DNA of 64,000 nucleotides from Clostridium hydrogenum (GCF_021432385.1 NZ_JAEACT010000003.1:620001-684000); one strand, 5' to 3'; positions 36,873 through 46,227 are shown, counted from the first letter of the stretch. Made by a program: numbers and translations. Notes: generated by a model from the sequence alone, not told the origin.

Positions 36873-38465
36873 CAATGTCATCAACTTAAGGAAGCTTACA
36901 ACAAATTGAAGTAATATGAAATTTCATTAAAAGATTATTTTATTAAAAGATTACAACACAAATAGTCCATTTAGTTGTTTAAATTAAATGGATTATTTTT
37001 ACATATTGTTTTCTTGTTTTTTAGCTATTAGGTTTATGATTTTGCATATACCTATTTCTACCTTTATATTTTATATGAGGATTACTTCTTCCAGGTCTAA
37101 TTGGAACTAAATTTTTTGTAATTTCATTCATCATATCTGTTTGCATAGCTTCTTGTTTTGCCGTGTCCTCTTCTATAACCATCTTAATTATATATTCTCT
37201 AAATTTGCCGACTAATATATTCATATTGACCTTATAGCAATATTTTAATTTTCCTTCTTTATTTTTGCTTTCATCTACAATATAGTTAGCATCATTTTTC
37301 AAATCCTGAATCAAGTTAAATAACAACATTTGAGCATAAAAATCCTGTTCAACTATTATTGTTTTTTTACCTGAAATATTTTCAATATGAAGCTTATTTT
37401 TAATTATGTCATAAGCTGTTTCAATCCCCCAACGTTTTGAATACAAAACACCTATTTCTTCAGTATTAAATTCTTCTTTTAGAATATTTGTAACCAAATA
37501 TTCGTATTCACCTGTATTTAGCTTGATCTTAACCATTCTTAATGGAACTTCTTTGAGCATAGAAGCCTTTTGCCTAAGAGCTTTATCTGATATATAAGCT
37601 AATCTATTACCATTTGTTTTAAATTGAACAATTTCATCATCACTTTGCATAGAATTTCTTTCCTTATTAAAAGTATTTCCTTGAAGTCTAAATAGAAATT
37701 TAATAGGACACTCTAATAAAAACATTAACATTTCTGTAGAAAAATATCCTCTATCAAAAACGGTAATAATTTTTCTATCATATCCCAATGTTTCTAATGC
37801 ATTGTAAATATTAGCTCCTGCTAAAACTCTTTCAGAGGTTTTATATTTTTCAATAATTGCATCAATCATTATATTATTTTCAATGTCATAAATACCAGAT
37901 GCCCTAGCACGAGCCATTTTTCTTACATCCTCTTTATTGGGGTTTAAATATCCATAGGTTTGCCTCAGTTCTTCTGTGTTCGGTATTTCTAACACAGTAC
38001 CATCAATGGCAGTTATTATATAACCTTTATACAATTTATAATTAGGATCATCATATACACGCTTAATATGGTTTTTATTTAAATAAATAAATACTTCTGG
38101 ATTTAAGTTTAATCTTTGTTTGCAGAATGCCTGTTTTGTAACAGCATCTTCTTTCTTACCAATACTTTTATAATAATTATTAATTTCCATAGTTGTAGTT
38201 AATCCTTTCCTGCATATGATATATTTCATTAAATCCTCAAAATTTAGTTTTCTATTTCTCGTAAATGCTTGTTTTTTTAACTGACCTATTTTCTTAGTTT
38301 CTCCTGTTTTTATTTCTTTAAAGCTTAGCATAATTCTCTCAAGTTTTTTTACCATCAGAAGAAGCTCCTTTTTGCTTTAAATATAACATATAAAAATATA
38401 TTTAAAAATAAAAAAAATTTGGATTTTTATAAAATCCAAATTTTTTTCTTAAGTTGATGACATTG
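36873..38465 (-). mobile_element. Complete IS4-family insertion sequence
   Basis: 1593 bases. Perfect 18-base terminal inverted repeats (caatgtcatcaacttaag at 36873-36890 and its complement at 38448-38465), flanked by the 10-base target duplication tttgggcgta (36863-36872 and 38466-38475). One transposase gene, apparently intact. Hairpins with A/T runs near both ends (about 36961-36999 and 38409-38447) could stop outside transcription. Exact repeats and an open gene indicate a recent insertion. Confidence 0.95.
37021..38355 (-). CDS. IS4-family DDE transposase
   Basis: 444 residues. Catalytic residues in ITAIDGTVLEIP (first Asp), ITVFDRGYFSTEML (second Asp) and YSKRWGIETAYDIIKNKL (Glu, with the Y-(2)-R-(3)-E-(6)-K signature of IS4). 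The N-terminal domain is Lys-rich and DNA-binding. ATG after AAGGAG. Full length with no frameshift seen, so transposition may still be possible. Confidence 0.95.
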   Translation of the reverse strand: MVKKLERIMLSFKEIKTGETKKIGQLKKQAFTRNRKLNFEDLMKYIICRKGLTTTMEINNYYKSIGKKEDAVTKQAFCKQRLNLNPEVFIYLNKNHIKRVYDDPNYKLYKGYIITAIDGTVLEIPNTEELRQTYGYLNPNKEDVRKMARARASGIYDIENNIMIDAIIEKYKTSERVLAGANIYNALETLGYDRKIITVFDRGYFSTEMLMFLLECPIKFLFRLQGNTFNKERNSMQSDDEIVQFKTNGNRLAYISDKALRQKASMLKEVPLRMVKIKLNTGEYEYLVTNILKEEFNTEEIGVLYSKRWGIETAYDIIKNKLHIENISGKKTIIVEQDFYAQMLLFNLIQDLKNDANYIVDESKNKEGKLKYCYKVNMNILVGKFREYIIKMVIEEDTAKQEAMQTDMMNEITKNLVPIRPGRSNPHIKYKGRNRYMQNHKPNS

Positions 38466-38548
38466 TTTGGGCGTAAGCCCATGTAGGTTCTTTAACTTAG
38501 TAGATGCACTGTCAATAGTAGTACAATAAAACTTTGTATATTAATAAT

Positions 38549-38713
38549 CTTTGCTACAGAAAATCTTATAACTTATTCTTGATTGCTTACGCAATCGCTA
38601 TATTATCAATGTTGTTCAGCGGAGCTGAACAACATATAAATTTAAGATTTACCTGACGTAAGGAAAGGTAAATCATCCTTAACTGTACTCTGTACTCTGT
38701 CAGTTGTACTCTG
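38549..38713 (+). repeat. HP-A element, right fragment
   Basis: Resumes with ctttgctacagaaaatc, continues gattgcttacgcaatc, the gttcagcggagctgaac hairpin and the gatttacct / aggtaaatc stem, and ends with gtactctgtactctg. Together with 36822-36849 it makes one complete HP-A. Confidence 0.75.
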
Positions 38714-38738
38714 AATAAAGTTTTGCAATTTTTAAGTA

Positions 38739-39815
38739 TCAGTATCCGTAATTCACTCGTTTATCTCTCTTGTATCCCTTACCTTTACTCTTAGCCGAAT
38801 TTTTTTGCTGAATTCTAATTATCCTTTTTTGCTTAGCCTCCATAAACCTAGTTTCTTTTTTTAATTTCAAATAACTTTCAAGCCTTTTCTCATCAATAGT
38901 TCCTTCTTCAATTGCCCTTCTAACAGCGCAACCAGGTTCATCCTTATGCTCGCAATTACTAAACTTACACTTTTTTGCAAATTCCTCTATATCCTGAAAA
39001 GCTTCATCTACTCCAGTATCCGCATCCCATATTCCAATTAAGCGTGTTCCTGGCGTATCTATTATAATTCCGCCTGAAGGTACAATAAAAAGCTCTCTAT
39101 GAGTTGTCGTATGCCTTCCCCTTGAATCATTTTCACGTATTTCACTTGTTTCCATAAGTTCTTCGCCAGCTAATTTATTTAAAAGTGTTGATTTTCCAAC
39201 ACCTGAAGAGCCAACTACAACTGCTGTTTTACCCTCCGTAAGATATCTAGAGATTTCACCAATTCCAATTCCCTCAAATGAGCTTATCGCATGTACCGAA
39301 ACCCCCATAGCTATCTCTTGAACCTCTTCAAGCCTTTCAGAAAGATTATCACATAAATCAGCTTTACTAAGTATTAAAACAGGTATTCCACCTGTATTCC
39401 ATACCATTGTTAAATATCTTTCTATCCTTCGCAAATTAAAATTATGATTAAGTGATGTAACTATGAATACATAATCAAAATTTGCTGCAAATATCTGTGC
39501 CTCGAAATCTACTGCTACATTTTTCTTTCTTGTAAAGCAACTTTTTCTCTTTAAAACAGCATGAATTGTTGCCTCCATTTCATTTTTCCTTATGCTTACT
39601 GCAACAAAATCACCAACTGCTGGAAAATCTTCATTAGATATTGCTTCATATTGAAATTTTCCAGAAACCTTGGCTGTTACTTCGCCTACTTCAGTATAAA
39701 GCTTATACATTCCTTTCTCTTCCATAGCCACTCTTGCAGGCTGCATACCTTTTTCTTCAAATTGTTTAAATTCATTTTTAAAGTAATCGTTAAAACCATA
39801 TTTGTTTAAATCCAT
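38739..39815 (-). CDS. rsgA: Ribosome small-subunit-dependent GTPase A
   Basis: 358 residues, a circularly permuted GTPase that helps 30S maturation. N-terminal OB fold, G4 motif SKADL (150-154), G1 GSSGVGKST (202-210), switch RGRHTTTHRELF, G3 DTPG (253-256), and a zinc site from Cys283, Cys288, His290 and Cys296. The N-terminus is extended by about 40 residues and the C-terminus has a basic tail (KSKGKGYKRDKR), as in the second-copy RsgA of many Firmicutes. Single gene. Good ribosome binding site GGAGG. Confidence 0.93.
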   Translation of the reverse strand: MDLNKYGFNDYFKNEFKQFEEKGMQPARVAMEEKGMYKLYTEVGEVTAKVSGKFQYEAISNEDFPAVGDFVAVSIRKNEMEATIHAVLKRKSCFTRKKNVAVDFEAQIFAANFDYVFIVTSLNHNFNLRRIERYLTMVWNTGGIPVLILSKADLCDNLSERLEEVQEIAMGVSVHAISSFEGIGIGEISRYLTEGKTAVVVGSSGVGKSTLLNKLAGEELMETSEIRENDSRGRHTTTHRELFIVPSGGIIIDTPGTRLIGIWDADTGVDEAFQDIEEFAKKCKFSNCEHKDEPGCAVRRAIEEGTIDEKRLESYLKLKKETRFMEAKQKRIIRIQQKNSAKSKGKGYKRDKRVNYGY

Positions 39816-39886
39816 CTGTGTCCTCCAAATTATAATATATATATACCAGTTCCAACCCCAATGCTCTTAATTTCTTAGCTTCAAAT

Positions 39887-40211
39887 GGGCTGTCGCACAA
39901 AAAATTATTTTATACACAAATCTTAAATATTACGAATTAAATCAATTCACAATTCACGATGCACAATTCACAATGAAGGATGATTTTCTTTCGCTTTGCT
40001 ACAGAAAATCTTAAATTTAATTTTTTTTATTGCTTTCGCAATAGCACCATATGGTGCTAAGCGAAGCTTATAACATTTAAATTTAAGATTTACCTGACGA
40101 AAGGAAGGCAAATCCTCCTTCATTGTGCATTGTGAACTGTGAATTGTGAATTAATTAAGTTAGTTCGCAATAATTTTAAGTTATGTATTAAATAAGCTTA
40201 TTGCGACAGCC
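39887..40211 (+). repeat. HP-A element inside an outer palindrome
   Basis: Outer ends ggctgtcgca and tgcgacagcc. Inside is an HP-A of caattcac type (aattcacaattcacgatgcac / tgtgcattgtgaactgtgaa), with centre gcaccatatggtgc. The arm boundaries contain ttacgaattaaat and gttcgcaataat, the same TGCGAA-type end seen at several stop codons. Confidence 0.75.
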
Positions 40212-40255
40212 TCATTCTTCACTGTACTTTCTACTCTAATTTGTATTTTAGGGCA

Positions 40256-40293
40256 TAAAAATGCACGGTAAATAAATCTTTACCGTGCGTTAA
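40256..40293 (-). terminator. Terminator-like hairpin downstream of the first DUF4097 operon
   Basis: Stem gcacggtaaa / tttaccgtgc; on the minus strand it is followed by a T-run. It is nearly 500 bases past the DUF4097 stop, so it may instead end a short unit in 40300-40650. The gap 40296-40774 otherwise holds a degenerate HP-A outer arm (agatatacaacttg at about 40317) and a 12-codon reading frame described under findings. Confidence 0.55.
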
Positions 40294-40774
40294 ACGTAAA
40301 ATATTTAATCTTATAGATATACAACTTGAAAATTGAAAATTAAAAATCCCAGTTTATCCTGACAACAATGTTCATTACGAACTTTAAATTATTATAAGAA
40401 TACATTTGTCATTTATAATTTTTCTGTTCAAGTGGTTTATCTTTATCTGCATAAATAAGCATACCGTATTTTTGTAGTGCGTATTAGTATCTTTTTTTGC
40501 AGGCTTTATTAAATATTTTCTCTATTAAACATAAATAAATATATAACGAAACTTAAGGGCAAAAGGGTTATTTAAATGTTGGTCAAAGAAAGTCTTGACC
40601 CGATATTAAATTATTGTAAAGTCACCTCAAATAATATCTTTTTCATTAAAAAACACTCCTTTCGCCTAATTCAAATCAATTAAATTAGTCTCATCAAATA
40701 TTTTATTGTTATAACATTTTTGTATATTAATAACAATATTGATAATTTCATTATAGTTTAGAAAATGCACCTTG

Positions 40775-41746
40775 TCAATTATTTATTTTTATATTTCCTG
40801 CTGTATTTTTTAGCTTAATAATATTATTACTTTTTCCAATTTCCCCAGATGCAGACTTACTAATTTCACCACTTACATTTATACCAGAAAAATTGCTTTC
40901 TATACTTCCAACAGAAGCCGCTGCATCTAATTTAAATTTTGAATCTTTAGGAAGTGTAAGTTCAATTTGCCCAGCTGTAGCTGTTAAATCAATATTATTA
41001 TTAAATTTATTATATTGAATATCTGTATCACCGGCTGAATTATTCCCTTCTATATCACCAGTAAATCCTGTAATTTGAATTTTACCTGCTGAAGCCCTTA
41101 CTTCTGAACTTTTAGTTTTTAAATTGTCTGCTTTTAAATCACCAGCATAATTTTTATATGTGAATTTATCTGCCGACATATTATTCATCACCAAGCTTCC
41201 AGCACTAAGTTTACAATTCAAAGCTTTAAACTCATATCCGCTTATATCTACATCCCCAGCCGAAGAAACTATTTTCATATTATTTCTATATGCTGTTGGG
41301 AGACTTATATTAACATCTATATTTTGGCTATAGTCTCCAAAAATTATTCCATGATCTCTAATTAACTCTATATATAGGATTCCTCCTTGCTTATAACACT
41401 TAAGTTGTGGTTTTGTGCTTGAACTTGAAGTTATTGTTCCGTCTACTTTAACTTTAATTGCATTTGTACCTTCATTATTAAATTTTACATTTCCAGCAGA
41501 TAAATCAATTGATATTTCATCTATTCCATCAAGCTGCATAGTTTTACTATCATGATAATTATAATCATGACTACTTAGATGAAAAATACCATGTGCTCCA
41601 AACTTGTTATAATTACTTTTGGCCTCTTCAAATGAAAATTTTCCAAAAGTAAAAAAAGTTATAGCTGCTATGCCATAGGCTATTAGCATTATTCCAACTA
41701 GACACATTACAATTTTTTTTATATTAAAGTTATCTTTAAAATTCAT
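40775..41746 (-). CDS. DUF4097 beta-repeat protein, membrane-anchored (copy 1)
   Basis: 323 residues. One N-terminal membrane helix (about 10-32) is followed by an extracytoplasmic right-handed beta structure with repeating units built on S-A-G-(D/K/N)-(V/I) (SAGDVDISG, SAGSLVMNN, YAGDLKAD, SAGKIQITG, SAGDTDIQ, TAGQIELT, TAGNIKIN). This is the DUF4097/LiaG-like fold, thought to take part in envelope stress responses. Third gene of a PadR-HAAS-DUF4097 unit; its start is 7 bases after the HAAS gene. Confidence 0.85.
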   Translation of the reverse strand: MNFKDNFNIKKIVMCLVGIMLIAYGIAAITFFTFGKFSFEEAKSNYNKFGAHGIFHLSSHDYNYHDSKTMQLDGIDEISIDLSAGNVKFNNEGTNAIKVKVDGTITSSSSTKPQLKCYKQGGILYIELIRDHGIIFGDYSQNIDVNISLPTAYRNNMKIVSSAGDVDISGYEFKALNCKLSAGSLVMNNMSADKFTYKNYAGDLKADNLKTKSSEVRASAGKIQITGFTGDIEGNNSAGDTDIQYNKFNNNIDLTATAGQIELTLPKDSKFKLDAAASVGSIESNFSGINVSGEISKSASGEIGKSNNIIKLKNTAGNIKINN

Positions 41747-41753
41747 AATGAGC

Positions 41754-42335
41754 TTACTCCCCCTTAATCGTTTTTATATTCCACTTAACATATTTGACTG
41801 TAAGTTTAATAAAAAACTTTATAACATAAAACATACCTATGCAAAATAAAATTCCTAATGCAGTTGTTCCAATACCTAAGAATATAACTGATATATCTGG
41901 TATACCCTTTGGTATATTAACATTTGCAGGAAACATTGACCTTAATATAGTACAAAACGCTACTGCAACTCCTGATATTGCCACAGCTATAGCCCCAACG
42001 CACATTCCAATCAATGCACCTACTATTCCAAGGTATGGTCCTATGATAAATATAAGATTAAAAAGTGCTAACGCAATTAATATTAGTATAGAACCTCCAA
42101 TTGATCTACTTGAATTATCTTGGGTATTATTTACCTCACCCTCACTTGAATTTTTATACTGATTAGCTATATTCTTTGGATTTCCAAGTTCTTTAATAAG
42201 ATCCTCCTCTGTTTTTCCACTTTCCATACCTATTCTAAAATGTTCTTCATAATCATATAATATTTCATCTCTTTCTTCCTTTTTAAAACCTGAAAGATAG
42301 TAGTTTAACGCATTTAAAAATTCTCTCTTAGTCAT
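41754..42335 (-). CDS. DUF1700 / HAAS-domain membrane protein (copy 1)
   Basis: 193 residues. The N-terminal HAAS domain ([40 protein letters not shown]) is followed by about four membrane helices. HAAS proteins pair with PadR regulators and probably act as their membrane partner. The start overlaps the end of the PadR gene by 8 bases, and its ribosome binding site (GGAGGCGG) lies inside padR. Confidence 0.88.
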   Translation of the reverse strand: MTKREFLNALNYYLSGFKKEERDEILYDYEEHFRIGMESGKTEEDLIKELGNPKNIANQYKNSSEGEVNNTQDNSSRSIGGSILILIALALFNLIFIIGPYLGIVGALIGMCVGAIAVAISGVAVAFCTILRSMFPANVNIPKGIPDISVIFLGIGTTALGILFCIGMFYVIKFFIKLTVKYVKWNIKTIKGE

Positions 42336-42651
42336 TTGAATCCGCCTCCTTTAAAATATTATTAACCCTTTCAACGAAAGTTTCCCATTCTTGTGTTAAT
42401 TTTTCCCTAGTTTCTTTTCCAAGATCAGTTAGCTTATAATATTTTCTTGGCGGTCCTTCTGTAGATTCTTGTAGATACGTCGTAAAATATCCTTCTTTAT
42501 TAAGTCGCCTTAAAATAGGATAAATAGTTCCATCAGAAATCTCTATATCTTTTGATATTTCATTTACCAGTTCATATCCATAGCAATCTTTTTTATCTAA
42601 TACTGCTAATACACAAAGTTCCAATATTCCTTTTTTTAGCTGCGTATTCAT
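42328..42651 (-). CDS. PadR-family regulator (copy 1)
   Basis: 107 residues with the PadR winged helix ([45 protein letters not shown]) and a short C-terminal dimerisation helix. First gene of the PadR-HAAS-DUF4097 unit, behind AGGAGG. Normally a repressor relieved by envelope-active compounds; the inducer is unknown. Confidence 0.9.
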   Translation of the reverse strand: MNTQLKKGILELCVLAVLDKKDCYGYELVNEISKDIEISDGTIYPILRRLNKEGYFTTYLQESTEGPPRKYYKLTDLGKETREKLTQEWETFVERVNNILKEADSND

Positions 42652-42751
42652 GTAATTACTCCTCCTGATTTATTTTCCATAACTATACTATATCACTCAG
42701 TAGTGTATATTGCAAGGTACTGAATAATATTTTTTAGTAATATAAAAAAAT

Positions 42752-42975
42752 ATTATTCAGAGTACAAAGTACAGAGTACAGTGAAGGATGATTTTCTTCC
42801 GCTTTGCTACAGAAAATCTTAAAACTTATTTTTTGATTGCTTACGCAATCGCACCACAAGTGGTGCTCAGCGAAGCTGACAACATTTAAGTTTAAGATTT
42901 ACCTGACGCAAGGAAGGCAAATCATCCTTCTTTGTACTCTGTACTTTGTACTTTATACTTTGGTTTAGTTATTTC
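42752..42975 (+). repeat. HP-A element at the end of ptsG
   Basis: gtacaaa-type arms (agagtacaaagtacagagtac / gtactctgtactttgtacttt), centre gcaccacaagtggtgc, and gattgcttacgcaatc. The right end, complement tgcgaaataac, contains the ptsG stop codon. Confidence 0.75.
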
Positions 42976-44972
42976 GCATTAATTTTAACATAAGCAGCTC
43001 TTTTCCCTTTTGATGTTTTTCCTTGTTTAACTTTAATTTCATCTACAGCATCTATATTAGTAATGACAACTATAGTAATTGTTTTTTTACCTCTCTCGGT
43101 TATTAGTTTAGAATCCATTGTTACTATCTTATCGCCTTTTTTTACTTTATCTCCTTGAGATGCATGAGTAGTAAATCCTTCTCCATTTAACTCAACCGTA
43201 TCAATACCAATGTGAACTAAAATCTCTAAACCTTCATTTGTAGTAATTGCAAAAGCATGCTTTGTTGGGAAAAATACTGTTATTTCTCCGTCTGCTGGTG
43301 CAACTATTTCTTCTCCAGTAGGTATTACTGCGAAACCATCTCCAAGTGCCTTTTGAGAAAATACTTCATCTGGTACTTTTTCTATCGGTATTACCTCTCC
43401 ATCTACAGGACTTAAAATTTTATATGAACCACCAACAACATTCTTTTGTAATTCTGGTACTTCTTCTTCATCATCTGAAGTATCAATTATCCCACCACTT
43501 GTAATAATTGCTTTTATATCATCTTTAATTTTTTCAGCCTCTGTTCCAAAAACAACCTGAACACTATCACCTGACGTCATAATACCTGCTGCTCCAAGTG
43601 CTCTTAATGTTTTTCCGTCTACGGCAGATGTGTCATTTAGATTAAGTCTAAGTCTAGTAATACAGGCATCTAAACCCCTTATATTATCTTTTCCACCTAT
43701 AGCTTCAAGAACTTTTGCAGCTTTTTTACTTCCCTTAACATTTATAGCTTTTATACCTTCTCCATCATCATCTTCTCTTCCAGGAGTTTTTATATTTAAT
43801 GCTATAATAGAAAAGTAGAATACTACAAAATAAAGCGCGAAAAACGCAAGTCCTACTGGCCATATAAGCCATGGGTTACCAGCATATTTAAAGCCTAGTA
43901 CATAGTCGATAAAGGATGCCGAAAAAGTATAACCTAGCCTTATATTAAGCCAACTTGTAACAAGACCTGCTAGAAATGCTGCTGCTACATGGAATACAAA
44001 TAAAACAGGTGCAACAAATATGAACGAGAATTCAATTGGTTCCGTTATACCTGTTACAAAAGCTACAAAAGCAGCTGAAATCATCATACCTGCTACTTGT
44101 TTTCTCTTTTCCTTTTTAGCTGTTGCAATCATAGCCAAAGCTGCTCCTGGAAGTCCAAACATTAAAATTGGATATTCAGATGCCATAAAGTGTCCTGCAG
44201 TAGGATCTCCATGGAAGTATCTTGCTGTATCACCAATGTAAGTTACACCGTTGGAAACATAATGACCAAATTCATATAAGAATACTGGATAATAAATATG
44301 ATGCAATCCTAATGGTATCAAAAGTCTCTTTCCTGCCGCATACATTGCTGGTCCTAATGCTGATGCACTTGCAAAACTTGCAAAATCATTTATCCAACCT
44401 TGAACTGGAAGCCATACATTAACTCCAATAATTGCAATAATAACTGCTGCTACAGATGTAATTATTGGAACAAATCTCTTTCCTCCAAAGAAACCAAGTA
44501 CCTGCGGCACTTTAATGTCATGGAATTTATTATATAAAAGTGCTGCTGCTAAACCTATTATAATTCCTCCAAATACACTCATATTTACTGTGGTTCTAGT
44601 AACTATGTTACTGTAATCTTGAGTAGCTTTAAAAGCTGTAAGTGTCATGTGCTGTGCTGCTGCTGCCGCCTGAGCTTGCGCTGTTGCTGCTGTTGTACTT
44701 GCTAAATTTTCAATTCCCTCTAAAATCAATTCTCCAACTACAGCTGCAAGTGCTGCCACAGCCTCTCCACCTGAAAAGCCTATAGCAACACCAACTGCAA
44801 AAATCATTGGAAGGTTAGTAAAAATAGCATTGCCTGCTTCTGCAACGTAAGGAATATTTAGAAGGTCTGCCTGACCAAGTCTAAGGAGTATTCCCGCTGC
44901 TGGCAAAACAGATACTGGAAGCATAAGTGATTTACCAACCCTCTGAAGTACCGCAAAAATTTTCTTTCCCAT
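42969..44972 (-). CDS. ptsG: Glucose-type PTS transporter EIICBA
   Basis: 667 residues. EIIC membrane domain with about 10 helices (LPVSVLPAAGILLRLGQ, ITEPIEFSFIFVAP), EIIB (about 440-510, phospho-Cys in GLDACITRLRLNL), then EIIA (about 540-667, phospho-His in ILVHIGIDTVELNG). It imports and phosphorylates glucose. The ATG after TAGGAGG is used; upstream in-frame ATGs belong to the HP-B element. Regulated by the GlcT antiterminator through the site at 45322. The stop TAA lies in an HP-A end. Confidence 0.94.
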   Translation of the reverse strand: MGKKIFAVLQRVGKSLMLPVSVLPAAGILLRLGQADLLNIPYVAEAGNAIFTNLPMIFAVGVAIGFSGGEAVAALAAVVGELILEGIENLASTTAATAQAQAAAAAQHMTLTAFKATQDYSNIVTRTTVNMSVFGGIIIGLAAALLYNKFHDIKVPQVLGFFGGKRFVPIITSVAAVIIAIIGVNVWLPVQGWINDFASFASASALGPAMYAAGKRLLIPLGLHHIYYPVFLYEFGHYVSNGVTYIGDTARYFHGDPTAGHFMASEYPILMFGLPGAALAMIATAKKEKRKQVAGMMISAAFVAFVTGITEPIEFSFIFVAPVLFVFHVAAAFLAGLVTSWLNIRLGYTFSASFIDYVLGFKYAGNPWLIWPVGLAFFALYFVVFYFSIIALNIKTPGREDDDGEGIKAINVKGSKKAAKVLEAIGGKDNIRGLDACITRLRLNLNDTSAVDGKTLRALGAAGIMTSGDSVQVVFGTEAEKIKDDIKAIITSGGIIDTSDDEEEVPELQKNVVGGSYKILSPVDGEVIPIEKVPDEVFSQKALGDGFAVIPTGEEIVAPADGEITVFFPTKHAFAITTNEGLEILVHIGIDTVELNGEGFTTHASQGDKVKKGDKIVTMDSKLITERGKKTITIVVITNIDAVDEIKVKQGKTSKGKRAAYVKINAK

Positions 44973-45034
44973 ACTATTCCTCCTAAGTTTAATACTTATC
45001 ATATGTTTCCATGAATATGTTTTTTTATTCATAA

Positions 45035-45309
45035 GGCTATGTTTTAAATAAGTGTTGATTTTCACACTTATTTAAAACATAGCTTCCTTTAGTAAGTTTA
45101 GCTATTTTTAAAAGAATGTTGATGTGATGTGTTGACTTTTATGGAATCTTAGGATTGCTCGTTTATAATTTGCGTAATTTTGACTAGGACGGTCAAAGCC
45201 ATTTAGGCATCAGGACGATGCATCTAAATGGGTAGCAAATTATAAACGAGCAATTCTTAGAGTCCATTAATGTCATAAGCTCATATCAACATTCTTTTAA
45301 AACATAGCC
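45035..45309. repeat. HP-B long element, copy 4
   Basis: 275 bases between the antiterminator site and ptsG, with the deep stem gctcgtttataatttgc / gcaaattataaacgagc and the starting hairpin of the common type. Confidence 0.85.
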
Positions 45310-45321
45310 ATTCATAAAAGT

Positions 45322-45382
45322 CCAAAAAACAAGGCACGGACCTGATTATAATTAAAATAATTACAATCAAAGCTCATGCCTA
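45322..45382 (-). promoter_or_regulatory. Ribonucleic antiterminator and overlapping terminator for ptsG
   Basis: On the minus strand: AGGCATGAGC, a GATTGTAATTATTTTAATTATAATC palindromic core, GTGCCTTG and a T-run. The terminator stem pairs AGGCA with TGCCT, and the core resembles GlcT-bound RATs of clostridia. GlcT binding would stop formation of the terminator. It lies directly downstream of glcT. Confidence 0.8.
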
Positions 45383-45402
45383 ATTTAATAGTAACACTAC
45401 TT

Positions 45403-46227
45403 TTATATTTCCTTAAGTCTACTGAGATGAAGTGCAAGGTACCCAATTTCATCTTCAGGAATTTTTATAGAAAAAAGATTTTCAATTCTCATAGCAACTT
45501 TAATTGCCAAATCATACTCATTGTATAATTCTTTTTTTATGTTGTCAAGCAATTCATTTTTAATTGTTTTTTTATCCAATACTCTTTCTACAACAAAATT
45601 TATATGAGTAATAGTTCTAGCATATGCCAATGATTCTTTATCTAACTTCTTTTTTAACAGCTTTGATATTAACTCCATTATTTGACCAATCTTTTTAGTA
45701 TAAGCTAATGTATCTGTAACTCCCTCTTGCTTTATTGCTGCATTAATATGCATGCAGATAAAACCTATTTCATCCATTGGAAGTTGAGTTTCAAATCTAC
45801 TATTTATCATATCTAGTGCCTTTTCTGCCAGTCGATATTCCTTAGGATATAATGCCGAAAGTTCATTTAAAAATGGGTTTTCTATTTTAACCTTCTGCTC
45901 AATTCTTCTAAATGCAAAATTTATGTGATCCATAAGGGAAATGTGTATAGTTTCATTAAATTTTAATTTAAGTTCCTTTTCACACATGGCAATAATTTCT
46001 TCAGTTATTCCTATTATTTCGCTGTCAACACTTTTAAGAACATTTTCAAATTTATTATTTTCCGATGATTGTTTTATAAATATTCCTTCAACTTTTTCCT
46101 TTGGAATATTTGTACCTTTTTTAGAATTAAACCCTATTGCTTTACCAACTAAAACATATTCATTTTCTTCTTTTTGTGCTATAACAACATTATTATTTAA
46201 TACTTTTTTTACTATATACTCATCCAT
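45403..46227 (-). CDS. glcT: BglG-family antiterminator GlcT
   Basis: 274 residues. N-terminal CAT RNA-binding domain (YIVKKVLNNNVVIAQKEENEYVLVGKAIGFNSKKG), then two PRD domains with the regulatory histidines (HINFAFRR, CMHINAAI, THINFVVERV, LALHLSRL). PTS-dependent phosphorylation switches its RNA binding. It is upstream of ptsG with the RAT site in between, the classic GlcT-ptsG arrangement. Confidence 0.93.
   Translation of the reverse strand: MDEYIVKKVLNNNVVIAQKEENEYVLVGKAIGFNSKKGTNIPKEKVEGIFIKQSSENNKFENVLKSVDSEIIGITEEIIAMCEKELKLKFNETIHISLMDHINFAFRRIEQKVKIENPFLNELSALYPKEYRLAEKALDMINSRFETQLPMDEIGFICMHINAAIKQEGVTDTLAYTKKIGQIMELISKLLKKKLDKESLAYARTITHINFVVERVLDKKTIKNELLDNIKKELYNEYDLAIKVAMRIENLFSIKIPEDEIGYLALHLSRLKEI

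Larger units (their letters stand above)
36850..38548. repeat. HP-G element interrupted by the IS4 element
   Basis: HP-G left part acacttgctaggggtttgggcgta (36850-36872) and right part from 38466 (tttgggcgtaagcccatgtaggttc...) to about 38548. HP-G itself lies inside an HP-A copy. Related HP-G sequences are at 13664-13707 (complementary strand) and about 49130-49190. Confidence 0.7.

Noticed and set aside
36850..38548. Composite transposon
   Set aside because: Only one IS copy is present; HP-A and HP-G are interrupted hosts, not flanking IS elements.
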